The position numbers and the translations under genes were made by a program. This document shows positions 8,389 to 19,768 of a DNA stretch of 63,678 nucleotides, piece by piece. This stretch comes from Butyricicoccus_A sp963620595 (lineage in GTDB: Bacteria; Bacillota; Clostridia; Oscillospirales; Butyricicoccaceae), in contig CAVFAY010000015.1 of NCBI GenBank assembly GCA_963620595.1, forward strand, positions 1 through 63,678. Direction: 5' to 3'. The notes below the pieces were generated by a model. It was not told where the DNA came from and did no database searches. It was given only the letters and a program-made list of their open reading frames with translations. The stretch's first letter is position 1. Each line of letters begins with the position of its first letter.

Positions 8389-9297
8389 ATGTCTGTAAAT
8401 ACACTGGTTCGCAAGATCCGTGAGAAAAACAATCCGACCGTTGCTGGTCTGGATGCACGTCTGGAGTATATTCCGGCGTATATCACCGAAAAGTACACCG
8501 CACAGTATGGCAAAACACTAAAGGCAGCTGCTGCCAGCATGATGGAGTTTAACAAAGGCTTGATTGATGCCCTGCACGACATCGTACCGGCAATCAAGCC
8601 GCAGGCAGCATATTATGAACTGCTGGGACCGGATGGTGCGATTGTTCTGCGCGATACCATCGCGTATGCCCATGAGAAGGGCATGTACGTCATCGCGGAC
8701 ATCAAGCGAAATGACATCGGCGCGACCGCAACCGCCTATGCACAGGCATATCTGGGAGAGAGCGAGGTGTGCGGTGAGAGCCTGCCGGTGTACAACTGTG
8801 ATTCGTGTACCGTCAATGCATATCTGGGCACCGATGGCATCACGCCGTTCCTCAATGAGTGCGAAGCACGTGACCGCGGCATCTATGTCTTGGTTAAGAC
8901 CTCGAACAAGTCCTCCGGCGAGTTCCAAAACAAGCTGATGGGCGATCAGCCGCTGTACGTTCGCATGGCAGAAAAGGTTGCTGAGTGGGGCGAAGGTCTG
9001 ATGACTGAATGCGGCTATTCGCAGGTCGGTGCGGTTGTCGGCGCAACGTATCCGGAAGAGCAGAAGATCATCCGTCAGCTTATCCCGCACAGCTATTTCC
9101 TTGTACCGGGCTACGGCGCACAGGGTGCAACCGCCAAGGACATCGCCAATGCATTCAATGACGACGGTCTGGGTGCAATTGTGAATTCTTCTCGCGGCAT
9201 CATGTGTGCTTGGAAGAAGTGCGATCTGGATTATCAGGAAGCAGCACGCAAGGAAGCCATTCGTATGCGTGATGATATCGTAAGTGCAATCAAGTAA
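8389..9297 (+). CDS. pyrF: Orotidine-5'-phosphate decarboxylase (long form)
   Basis: Last step of UMP synthesis: orotidine monophosphate to UMP. The catalytic DIKRNDIG segment is at about residues 103-110, and the TIM-barrel ends with a phosphate-binding VPGYGAQGAT loop. At 302 aa this is the longer PyrF type (about 270-310 aa) rather than the 230-residue form. ATG 8389 follows CAGGAGGAAAAG, 34 bases after pyrR. The operon has pyrF without pyrE, pyrB, pyrC or pyrD in the window. Confidence 0.93.
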   Translation: MSVNTLVRKIREKNNPTVAGLDARLEYIPAYITEKYTAQYGKTLKAAAASMMEFNKGLIDALHDIVPAIKPQAAYYELLGPDGAIVLRDTIAYAHEKGMYVIADIKRNDIGATATAYAQAYLGESEVCGESLPVYNCDSCTVNAYLGTDGITPFLNECEARDRGIYVLVKTSNKSSGEFQNKLMGDQPLYVRMAEKVAEWGEGLMTECGYSQVGAVVGATYPEEQKIIRQLIPHSYFLVPGYGAQGATAKDIANAFNDDGLGAIVNSSRGIMCAWKKCDLDYQEAARKEAIRMRDDIVSAIK

Positions 9298-9365
9298 GTC
9301 AAATTTTTTGATTATAGTAGATAGTAGAAACAACATCGTTTGAATAGAAGAGGAGTGTTTGGAAC

Positions 9366-10465
9366 TTGAAGAAGGCCTATCTCCTGCTGGCTGACGGCAC
9401 GCTGTTTGAAGGCGTCAGCGTCGGTGCAGAGGGCGCATCTATTGCGGAAATCGTATTCAATACCGGCATGGCAGGTTATCAGGAAGTCCTGACTGACCCG
9501 TCCTACTATGGACAGTCTGTCTGCATGACTTATCCGCTTATCGGCAACTATGGTCTCAATGCGGAGGATTTTGAGTCGCGCAAGTGCTGGGTTTCCGGCT
9601 TTATTATGCGTGAAGCATGTGCATATCCGTCTAACTGGCGCTGTGACCGCTCGCTGGATGAATACCTCAAGAGCGAGGGTATTGTTGGCTTGGCTGGCAT
9701 TGACACTCGCCGTCTGACCCGCATCCTGAGAAACAGCGGCGTTATGAACGGCATTCTGTATTCTGAAGGCTATGAACCGACAGAGGAACAGATTGCAGAA
9801 ATGAAGGCATACAAGGTAACCAATGCGGTAAAGACGGTTACCATTTCTGAGCCGAAAGTTTATCCGACCACCGCAGAGACCCAGAAGCATCGCGTTGCTT
9901 TGCTGGATTTCGGCGTCAAGCGCAATATTCGCCGGGAGTTGTGTGCACGCGGCTGTGAAGTTACCGTTCTGCCGGCATACACCAAGCCGGAAGATATTTT
10001 GAACGGCGGATACGATGGCATCATGCTGTCCAATGGCCCTGGCGACCCGCAGGAAAACACCGAAATCATCGAGAATCTGAAGGTTCTGACCAAGTCCGGC
10101 ATGCCGATCTTTGGCATCTGTCTGGGACATCAGCTGCTGGCTCTGTCCATCGGCGCTAAGACCAAGAAGATGGTCTTTGGTCATCGCGGCGTCAACCATC
10201 CGGTCAAGGATCTGGCGCACGACCGCACCTATATCACCAGCCAGAACCACGGCTATGCTGTTTTAGGCGAGACCGTCAATCCGGAAATTGCTCGTGTCAG
10301 CCACATCAACATCAACGACAATACCTGTGAGGGCGTCGAGCATCTCCATGCGCCGATCTTCACCGTTCAGTATCATCCGGAGGTAAAGCCGGGTCCGGAG
10401 GACACGGCATATCTGTTCGATCAGTTTATTGCACTCATGGATGAGAAGAAAGGAGGCGCTCAGTA

Positions 10466-10466
<1 letters not shown>
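9366..10466 (+). CDS. carA: Carbamoyl-phosphate synthase, small (glutaminase) subunit
   Basis: Hydrolyses glutamine and passes ammonia to CarB. Residues 1-150 are the CarA N-terminal domain; the class-I glutamine amidotransferase domain follows with nucleophile Cys252 in FGICLGHQ and the His/Glu pair in QYHPEV. Start is TTG 9366, preceded by AGAGGAGTG; there is no nearby ATG that keeps the conserved KKAYLLLADGTLFEG start. Length 366 aa is typical. Its stop overlaps the carB start by one base (TAATG), so the two subunits are translationally coupled. Confidence 0.95.
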
Positions 10467-13660
<3,194 letters not shown>

Positions 13661-13680
13661 GTAAGATACTATTCACATAA

Positions 13681-13712
13681 AAAAGAGATCACCGCGAGGT
13701 GATCTCTTTTTG
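13681..13712 (+). terminator. pyr operon terminator
   Basis: AAAAGAGATCACC and GGTGATCTCTTTT pair perfectly around GCGA; T-run follows. Confidence 0.85.
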
Positions 13713-13754
13713 TCATGAATCGGGAACATGTGTCAAAAGGTGTTGTAAAAGGAT

Positions 13755-13904
13755 ATGACGTATGAGAAGGGAAAGAAGCTGTTCAAAACCAATATTGCCA
13801 TTCCGTTTACAACGGATAAAGTGATCTTTACATACGGCGGCAGTTTGGGCGTTGGCATCCACGCAGATCAGATTGAGTTTGAATGGGAATCGGATAACAA
13901 GTAA
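13755..13904 (+). pseudogene. 49-codon orphan ORF, possible C-terminal gene remnant
   Basis: An uninterrupted 49-codon frame with strand-like composition (KLFKTNIAIPFTTDK, then GVGIHADQIEFEWESDN) lies between two terminators. AAAAGG is only a few bases from the ATG, too close for a good ribosome site, and an in-frame stop sits at 13746. It reads like the C-terminal end of a larger beta-rich protein whose front has been lost. I do not recognise the parent. The rest of 13661-13973 holds only terminators. Confidence 0.3.
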
Positions 13905-13906
13905 AG

Positions 13907-13944
13907 AAAAATCCACCGGCTCTGTACAGAATCGGTGGATTTTT
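13907..13944. terminator. Bidirectional terminator
   Basis: AAAAATCCACCG and CGGTGGATTTTT pair perfectly around a 14-base loop. It closes the orphan ORF on the plus strand and the DUF4097 operon on the minus strand. Confidence 0.8.
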
Positions 13945-13973
13945 AGTTATAACAGAATCTATGAGTTTGTCAA

Positions 13974-14918
13974 TCAGTCATCGGAAATTTCAATGTCTCC
14001 ATTGTTCGCCTGCACGCGCAGAGAGCCGACTGTGCCGTCATGGCAATAGGCCGTCAGGTCATCGTCCGTGGTCTGTTTGGTTTGCGCCTGTAATCTATCC
14101 GGAACGGAAATTTCTCCGTATGCGGTGGTTGCCTGAATGGTCAGCGCCTGCAGGTTCGCCAAGGTGTCAGAAACAGAAACGTCTCCGTAGCTGTTCAAGA
14201 TGCTGTTTTCGCCGGAAAAGCTTGTGGATTCTGCATCGAAATCGCCATTGGATAAAGAAATATCTGCGGTGTTTACCGTACAATGGTTAAAATCAATATC
14301 GCCGTAGTCACTGTTGAGCTTCAATTGGGACAGCTGGCAGCTCTCTAGTTCAATATTTCCGTTTGCGCATTGAATAGAGCTGTTGTCCGCTGCAATGCCG
14401 CGCATAGAAATGTCACCATAGGAGGAATGGATGTTCAGTTGCTTGAGCTGAGTCTGAGGAACGGATAAAATAACGGTTTGGGTGTCATCTTCTTCCGGCA
14501 GTCTGCCGGATGTGAGCAAATCTGTTAGAAAGTCGATATCAATATGAGCATACGAAGTTGCTTCGCCGTTTTCTTTGAGATGCAGGGTACCGTCTTGCAC
14601 CGCGTAAGTGAGCGGTTTTTCACCTTTGTTGGCTGCAATGCGGTAGGAAAGATAACAGGAGTCATCGTCGGATGGAACAATCTTCAAATCTAGAGAATCC
14701 AGTGCAATATCCAGTGCTTGCACATTGGATATTTTTTGTTTGTTTAACACAGCAATATGACTGCTGTCATCTTTACGGGCGTCGCCGCGCAGGGTGTTGA
14801 TGTCAGCATTCTGTACATATTCCCTTCCACCGGTGACAACTCCGGCGGCAAACAGAACCACGCCGACCACACAGCACAAAATACCGGAAATCAAAGTGGT
14901 TTTTAACCAAGTTTTCAT
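13974..14918 (-). CDS. DUF4097-family beta-helix-like surface protein
   Basis: A 314-residue protein with an N-terminal membrane anchor (residues 7-30, TLISGILCCVVGVVLFAAG). A repetitive extracytoplasmic region follows in which short turns such as SSYGDISM, SDYGDIDF and NSYGDVSV recur about every 20 residues, the pattern of DUF4097 right-handed beta-solenoids. AAAGGAGACG precedes the ATG. It is the third gene of padR-HAAS-DUF4097, starting 3 bases after the stop of the middle gene. This trio is common in Firmicutes and linked to envelope functions; the molecular role is not established. Confidence 0.75.
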   Translation of the reverse strand: MKTWLKTTLISGILCCVVGVVLFAAGVVTGGREYVQNADINTLRGDARKDDSSHIAVLNKQKISNVQALDIALDSLDLKIVPSDDDSCYLSYRIAANKGEKPLTYAVQDGTLHLKENGEATSYAHIDIDFLTDLLTSGRLPEEDDTQTVILSVPQTQLKQLNIHSSYGDISMRGIAADNSSIQCANGNIELESCQLSQLKLNSDYGDIDFNHCTVNTADISLSNGDFDAESTSFSGENSILNSYGDVSVSDTLANLQALTIQATTAYGEISVPDRLQAQTKQTTDDDLTAYCHDGTVGSLRVQANNGDIEISDD

Positions 14919-14921
14919 GAG

Positions 14922-15509
14922 TTATCGTCTCCTTTTCTGCGAAATCCAGCGAGCGAGCTTAGCGAATAACATGCGACACCACTTGCACAGATAAATACCA
15001 AGCACAACGGCAAGAATGCCGATGCCTACGGTCAAAAAGCCGCTTCCGGCAATCAGGAATGAACCAGACAGCGAATAGGGAATGGCAAGCAGACCGCGGA
15101 TCATCAGTTTGCCGCCCACGAGAAAGAAAGCGAGTGCGCAGCAAAAGACGGAAAATACAATTGCCGCGGCACAGATGAACAAGGCAAATAGGATAAGCAG
15201 CAGCGCAATGAGCAGAGGAATGCCGATGGGTGCGGCACAGATGGACAGGAGCGCAATCCAAAAGATATGCGATTTCTTTTTTGGAGCGGCACTTGTTGCC
15301 TGCTCTGTAATTTTTTTGTCGAGCAGATTTTGAATCAAGTCCCGTGCCGCTTCTTTCGGTGTGCCCAGCTCACGCATGAGCTGCTGTGCCTGCTCTTCGT
15401 CTGCTTCTTCAAAATACTCGGTAAAATATTCCATCGCATCTGCATAATCGGCAGCAGGTAATTTTTTTAAGTATTTGCGCAGCTGGTCAAGATATGCTTG
15501 CTTGGTCAT
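14922..15509 (-). CDS. HAAS/DUF1700-domain membrane protein
   Basis: Residues 1-75 form the helical HAAS (DUF1700) signalling domain: MTKQAYLDQLRKYLKKLP, then YADAMEYFTEYFEEA. The rest, about 90-180, contains four to five hydrophobic segments and a basic end. HAAS proteins typically sit beside PadR regulators and are thought to be an alpha-helical membrane-linked partner. Its ATG overlaps the padR stop by four bases, which indicates coupling. 195 aa is normal. Confidence 0.8.
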   Translation of the reverse strand: MTKQAYLDQLRKYLKKLPAADYADAMEYFTEYFEEADEEQAQQLMRELGTPKEAARDLIQNLLDKKITEQATSAAPKKKSHIFWIALLSICAAPIGIPLLIALLLILFALFICAAAIVFSVFCCALAFFLVGGKLMIRGLLAIPYSLSGSFLIAGSGFLTVGIGILAVVLGIYLCKWCRMLFAKLARWISQKRRR

Positions 15510-15823
15510 TTCCGAAGCCTCCCTTCAATAATACCGTCGATGGTGTCTCGGTAAGACACCCATTCTTGGTGTAATAGCTGTATTTGCTGTTTTCCACTCT
15601 CTGTGATCGAATAATATTTGCGCTTGCGTCCCTGATACAGCTGGGTATAGGTGGTGAGATAGCCGGATTTTTCCAGCTTTTTTAAGATCGGATATAACGT
15701 GGATTCCTTAATATCCGCCGCGAGCTTGATTGTCTGACTGATTTCATAGCCATAGGAATCCTGCGTTTCCACAATGGTCAGAATCAGATATTCAATCAGC
15801 AGAGAGGATACGGGAAAATACAT
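15506..15823 (-). CDS. PadR-family regulator of the HAAS/DUF4097 operon
   Basis: A 105-residue winged-helix PadR protein of the short kind, with no long C-terminal domain. Signature segments are SYGYEISQTIKLAADIKEST and LYPILKKLEKSGYL. It heads the three-gene minus-strand operon. An almost consensus promoter (15883-15910) and three copies of one AT-rich palindrome lie directly upstream, so autoregulation is likely. The inducer is unknown. Confidence 0.85.
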   Translation of the reverse strand: MYFPVSSLLIEYLILTIVETQDSYGYEISQTIKLAADIKESTLYPILKKLEKSGYLTTYTQLYQGRKRKYYSITESGKQQIQLLHQEWVSYRDTIDGIIEGRLRK

Positions 15824-15845
15824 GCGATCAACTCCTTTGCGATAG

Positions 15846-15879
15846 TATATAAAATCTTTATATATAAATTTTTTATATA
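15846..15879. promoter_or_regulatory. Two overlapping-spaced TATATAAA-N3-TTTATATA palindromes
   Basis: Site 1 is 15846-15864 (spacer ATC) and site 2 is 15861-15879 (spacer TTT); their arms overlap at 15861-15864 and centres are 15 bases apart. They sit downstream of the padR -10, in the initially transcribed region. The identical 8-3-8 geometry at 15916-15934 argues for specific binding sites, most simply for the adjacent PadR protein. Confidence 0.6.
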
Positions 15880-15882
15880 TTT

Positions 15883-15910
15883 AGTATAGCACGGAAAGTC
15901 TCGGTGTCAA
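15883..15910 (-). promoter_or_regulatory. Promoter of the padR-HAAS-DUF4097 operon
   Basis: On the minus strand TTGACA (15910-15905), a 16-base spacer and TATACT (15888-15883), nearly consensus and flanked on both sides by the palindromes. Confidence 0.75.
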
Positions 15911-15915
15911 GGGTA

Positions 15916-15934
15916 TATATAAAATTTTTATATA
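15916..15934. promoter_or_regulatory. Third TATATAAA-N3-TTTATATA palindrome
   Basis: TATATAAA-ATT-TTTATATA lies upstream of the padR -35 and ends four bases before the -35 of the divergent cls promoter, so a protein bound here could affect both transcripts. Confidence 0.6.
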
Positions 15935-15937
15935 TAG

Positions 15938-15966
15938 TTGGACAAATTACGAGAATACGATATAAT
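15938..15966 (+). promoter_or_regulatory. Promoter of the cardiolipin synthase gene
   Basis: TTGGAC (15938-15943), 17 bases, TATAAT (15961-15966). Confidence 0.65.
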
Positions 15967-15996
15967 AGAGCAATATAAACAGAAAGGGGCTGAATA

Positions 15997-17580
15997 ATGA
16001 GTAACTCACGGGTAGAGAGTAAGACTGCTGTGAAGAACAGCATTGGACGGTTGGCATTTTGTGCCCTGGCGATTTTACTGGAAGTAGTCTTTGTTGCGAT
16101 GCTGTTTACCAAACTCAATCGGTATGCATCATGGATTCAATCGTGTACCTATTTGGTCGGAGGATTGCTGGTTTTGGCAATTTATGCACAGCATAAGACA
16201 TCCAGTATGAAGACGCCGTGGATTATCTTAATTTTGATTTTTCCGGTTTTGGGTGTGTTTTTGTATTTTCTCGTCGGCTTAAATGGCGGCACGTGGGCGA
16301 TGCGTAAGCGATATGAAGAGATTGACGGCAAGCTGTATCCCGTCTTGACGGAAGGCGAAACGGGACGGCATACACAGGCTGCCATGCAGGCATTGGAAAA
16401 ACAGGATACACAGCTGGCAAATGTCTCTGCATATTTGCTGCGAAACAGCAAGTATCCGGTGTATCAAAACACCGAACTGCGGTATTTTTGTGCGGAAGAA
16501 GGCTTGGAAGCACAGAAACAAGCCTTGCGGCAGGCTAAACACTTTATTTTTATGGAGTATCATGCGATTGAGGATGCGGAAGCATGGCACGGCATCCAAG
16601 AAATTTTAGAGGAACGTGCCGGAGCCGGTGTGGAAATCCGTGTGTTTTACGATGACATGGGCAGCATCGGCTTTATCAACAAGGATTTTGTCAAGCGTAT
16701 GGAAAAGCTGGGCATTCAGTGTCGGATTTTCAATCCGCTGATGCCAGGCATTAATCTGTTCTTAAATAACCGCGACCATCGAAAAATTACCGTTGTAGAC
16801 GGCATCGTCGGTTTCACCGGCGGGTACAATCTTGCCAATGAGTATTTTAATCTGACGCATCCGTATGGACAGTGGAAGGATACCGGCATCGAGCTGTGCG
16901 GAGAAGCTGTTCGCAGTTTGACCGTCACTTTTTTGGAGAACTGGCACGCTGTCAAGCTCAAGGAGGATGCGCAGCATACAGAGCCAAACATCGCTGCATA
17001 TCTGCCGGAATTTTCGCCAAAACCGGAACTGCACGGCTTTATCCAGCCGTATGCAGACAGCCCGCTGGACGATGAACAGGTAGGCGAAGAGGTATACATC
17101 AGCCTGCTTAACAAAGCGACAAAATATTGCTGGTTTATCACGCCGTATCTGATTTTGACAGATGAGATGATTCACGCGATGGGATTGGCCGCCAAGCGCG
17201 GCGTGGATGTCCGCGTCGTCACGCCGGGTATCCCGGACAAAAAGATGGTGTATCAGGTGACGCGCTCGTATTACAGCAGTCTGACGCGAAACGGTGTGCG
17301 TGTGTATGAATGGACGCCGGGGTTTTGCCATTGTAAGATGTGTGTCATGGACGACAAAGCGGCAACGTGCGGCACCATCAATTTGGATTATCGCAGCTTG
17401 TACCACCATTTTGAAAACGGCTGTCTGTACATCGACCATCCGTCTGTATTGGAGACAAAACAGGATTTTGAACGGACATTTTTGGAGTGTCGAGAAGTCA
17501 CAGAAGAATATACGACCGGACGTGGACGCATTTTGAGATTGGGACAAATGTTCCTGCGTCTGTTTGCACCGTTGCTGTAA
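15997..17580 (+). CDS. cls: Cardiolipin synthase, phospholipase D family
   Basis: Condenses two phosphatidylglycerols into cardiolipin at the membrane. The 527-residue protein has two N-terminal membrane segments (about 20-40 and 48-66, with a third hydrophobic stretch near 75-90). Two HKD catalytic motifs follow: HRKITVVD with His261 and HCKMCVMDD with His445. AGAAAGGGGC precedes the ATG. It is divergent from a PadR operon with envelope-type genes and shares a palindrome with it, which suggests joint control by membrane stress; that link is inference. Confidence 0.92.
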   Translation: MSNSRVESKTAVKNSIGRLAFCALAILLEVVFVAMLFTKLNRYASWIQSCTYLVGGLLVLAIYAQHKTSSMKTPWIILILIFPVLGVFLYFLVGLNGGTWAMRKRYEEIDGKLYPVLTEGETGRHTQAAMQALEKQDTQLANVSAYLLRNSKYPVYQNTELRYFCAEEGLEAQKQALRQAKHFIFMEYHAIEDAEAWHGIQEILEERAGAGVEIRVFYDDMGSIGFINKDFVKRMEKLGIQCRIFNPLMPGINLFLNNRDHRKITVVDGIVGFTGGYNLANEYFNLTHPYGQWKDTGIELCGEAVRSLTVTFLENWHAVKLKEDAQHTEPNIAAYLPEFSPKPELHGFIQPYADSPLDDEQVGEEVYISLLNKATKYCWFITPYLILTDEMIHAMGLAAKRGVDVRVVTPGIPDKKMVYQVTRSYYSSLTRNGVRVYEWTPGFCHCKMCVMDDKAATCGTINLDYRSLYHHFENGCLYIDHPSVLETKQDFERTFLECREVTEEYTTGRGRILRLGQMFLRLFAPLL

Positions 17581-17593
17581 AAATCAAAAAAAG

Positions 17594-17626
17594 AAAAAGT
17601 CTGTTGGATTTCCAACGGACTTTTTT
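17594..17626 (+). terminator. cls terminator
   Basis: AAAAAGTCTGTTGGA and TCCAACGGACTTTTTT form a long stem around TT. Confidence 0.85.
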
Positions 17627-17673
17627 GCTCTTTCTGGGTATACTAAAGGCAACATCAAATAGGAGGGATTATC

Positions 17674-19236
17674 ATGGAGCACAACATGTTTTGTTTTCAA
17701 TGTGAGCAGACGGCTGGCTGTACCGGATGTACGGGAAGAGCTGGTGTCTGCGGCAAGCAGGCAGATACTGCCAATTTACAGGATGAATTGACCGGCGCAC
17801 TGATTGCGCTGGCACGCACGATACAGGGTAAACAAACCATTTCAGCGCAAATTAGCAAACAGATCGTAGATGGTTTGTTTACAACCGTCACCAATGTCAA
17901 TTTCAACGATGTGACCATTCAGCAGCGTATTGATGCCATTCATCGAGAGCTTCCGGCGGGAACGGCAGATTATGATATGAAAAAGGTATGGGATGCACAG
18001 GAAGACATCCGCAGCTTAAAATCGCTTATTTTGTTCGGCATTCGCGGCATGGCGGCATATGCCTATCATGCAATGATTTTGGGCTATACAGATGCAAAGC
18101 TGGATGCATTTTTTGTCAAAGCACTGTGTGCAGTTGGAGAGGACACATGGGGCATGGACGAACTTCTGCCGATTGTTTTAGAAGTTGGCGAGAAAAATCT
18201 TGCCTGCATGGCACTGCTCGACAAGGCAAATACGGAGACCTATGGCACACCGACGCCGACAACTGTTCCGCTGACAGTAGAAAAAGGTCCGTTTATCGTT
18301 GTCACCGGACACGATTTATACGATCTCAAATGCCTGCTTGAACAGATCAAGGACAAGGGGATTGCTGTTTACACACATGGAGAAATGTTGCCGGCGCATG
18401 GCTATCCGGAACTGAAGAAGTATCCGCATTTGAAGGGAAATTTTGGCACGGCATGGCAGAGTCAGCAAAAGGAATTTGACAACATTCCGGCCCCGATTTT
18501 GTTTACGACAAACTGCTTGATGCCGCCGCGCCCAAGCTATGCAGACCGTGTCTTTACCACGGAAGTAGTTTCGTATCCGGAAATGGTGCACATTGATGAA
18601 AAACGCGATTTTACGCCGGTTATCGAGAAAGCGCTGGAGCTGGGCGGTTATGCGGAAGATCAGCCGTTTACCGGCATCAATGGCGGACACACAGTGACAA
18701 CCGGCTTTGGACACGGCACGATTCTGAGCGTTGCCGATCAGGTTGTGGATGCCGTGAAATCCGGCGCGATTCGCCATTTCTTATTGGTTGGCGGCTGTGA
18801 CGGTGCACGTCCGGGCAGAAATTACTACACGGAGTTTGTTAAGCAGACCCCGCCGGATACTGTGGTTTTGACACTTGCCTGCGGAAAGTACCGGTTTAAT
18901 GATTTGGATCTCGGCACGATTGGCGGTTTGCCGCGGCTGATGGATGTCGGACAGTGCAATGATGCCTATGGCGCAATTCAGGTTGCCGTTGCGCTGGCAA
19001 AGGCATTTGACTGTGAGGTCAATGAACTGCCGCTGTCTATGGTGCTGTCTTGGTATGAACAAAAGGCGGTGTGCATCCTGCTGACGTTGCTGTATCTCGG
19101 TATTCAGAATATTCGCCTTGGGCCGACGCTTCCGGCATTTCTGTCTCCCAATGTTTTGCAATTCTTGGTAGAACACTATCATATTGCGCCGATCAGTACG
19201 CCGGAAGAGGATTTGAAGGCGATTTTGGGCGAATAA
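17674..19236 (+). CDS. hcp: Hybrid-cluster protein (hydroxylamine reductase)
   Basis: Cytoplasmic Fe-S protein with one cubane and one hybrid iron-sulfur-oxygen cluster; reduces hydroxylamine and, in enterobacteria, nitric oxide. The N-terminal cluster ligands are visible as C7, C10, C19 and C26 in MFCFQCEQTAGCTGCTGR...C. Later motifs include FTTNCLMPP, the GGCDGARPGRNYY segment and a C-terminal SWYEQKAV hybrid-cluster element. Length 520 aa fits the family. AGGAGGGA precedes the ATG and a TATACT lies at 17639-17644. No partner reductase gene is adjacent. It likely protects this anaerobe from nitrosative or oxidative stress. Confidence 0.94.
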   Translation: MEHNMFCFQCEQTAGCTGCTGRAGVCGKQADTANLQDELTGALIALARTIQGKQTISAQISKQIVDGLFTTVTNVNFNDVTIQQRIDAIHRELPAGTADYDMKKVWDAQEDIRSLKSLILFGIRGMAAYAYHAMILGYTDAKLDAFFVKALCAVGEDTWGMDELLPIVLEVGEKNLACMALLDKANTETYGTPTPTTVPLTVEKGPFIVVTGHDLYDLKCLLEQIKDKGIAVYTHGEMLPAHGYPELKKYPHLKGNFGTAWQSQQKEFDNIPAPILFTTNCLMPPRPSYADRVFTTEVVSYPEMVHIDEKRDFTPVIEKALELGGYAEDQPFTGINGGHTVTTGFGHGTILSVADQVVDAVKSGAIRHFLLVGGCDGARPGRNYYTEFVKQTPPDTVVLTLACGKYRFNDLDLGTIGGLPRLMDVGQCNDAYGAIQVAVALAKAFDCEVNELPLSMVLSWYEQKAVCILLTLLYLGIQNIRLGPTLPAFLSPNVLQFLVEHYHIAPISTPEEDLKAILGE

Positions 19237-19243
19237 TTTTCGG

Positions 19244-19272
19244 TTGCAGCTTCTGCGTGCCCGTGCTATACT
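19244..19272 (+). promoter_or_regulatory. Promoter of the LRR/zinc-ribbon orphan
   Basis: TTGCAG (19244-19249), 17 bases, TATACT (19267-19272), immediately after the hcp stop. Confidence 0.7.
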
Positions 19273-19299
19273 GAGAAAAAACACGCAGGAGAAAGATAG

Positions 19300-19698
19300 A
19301 TGGAATTACAAGGACAGACGCTCATACAGGCGGGAAAAGAGCAGATGATGACGATTCCGGCAGAAGTTTGCTGTATTGCCGCTGGTGCATTTGGAGAAAA
19401 TCATATCCTGGAACGACTGACGATTTCAGCAAACTATACGCAGTTTTGTGCACAGCATGAGCTGAAACATTGTTCTATGCTGAAGAAAGTGGAAATCTGG
19501 GGTGAAGTAGAAGATGCGGACGGGAAACGGCTGACTCGTCCGGCAGCACTTCGAGACTATCTTGGTTTGCAGGAAGAAACACAGTTGGTTTGGGAATGTC
19601 CAACTGTTTGGTGCTTGGAGGATCGGTGCCAATTTTGCGGCGGTGCACTTAAGGGAAGCGTGATGCGTGTGTGTACGTTCTGCGGCCGAATCAACTGA
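19300..19698 (+). CDS. Hypothetical protein with LRR-like start and C-terminal zinc ribbon
   Basis: A 132-residue protein. Residues 17-45 (MTIPAEVCCIAAGAFGENH, then LERLTI) look like one BspA-type leucine-rich repeat turn. The C-terminus has two CxxC pairs in CQFCGG and CTFCGR, the pattern of a small treble-clef or zinc ribbon. Own promoter and own terminator make it monocistronic. AGGAGAAAG precedes the ATG. I do not recognise a characterised family; a small metal-binding or protein-interaction role is only a guess. Confidence 0.55.
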   Translation: MELQGQTLIQAGKEQMMTIPAEVCCIAAGAFGENHILERLTISANYTQFCAQHELKHCSMLKKVEIWGEVEDADGKRLTRPAALRDYLGLQEETQLVWECPTVWCLEDRCQFCGGALKGSVMRVCTFCGRIN

Positions 19699-19728
19699 GT
19701 ACAAATTTTTGATATGTGTTAAGAAAAA

Positions 19729-19765
19729 TATCCCCTGCGCAGAAATACGCAGGGGATACTTTTAT
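19729..19765. terminator. Bidirectional terminator between convergent genes
   Basis: TATCCCCTGCG and CGCAGGGGATA pair perfectly around CAGAAATA; A- and T-rich flanks serve both strands. Confidence 0.8.
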
Positions 19766-19768
19766 GTA

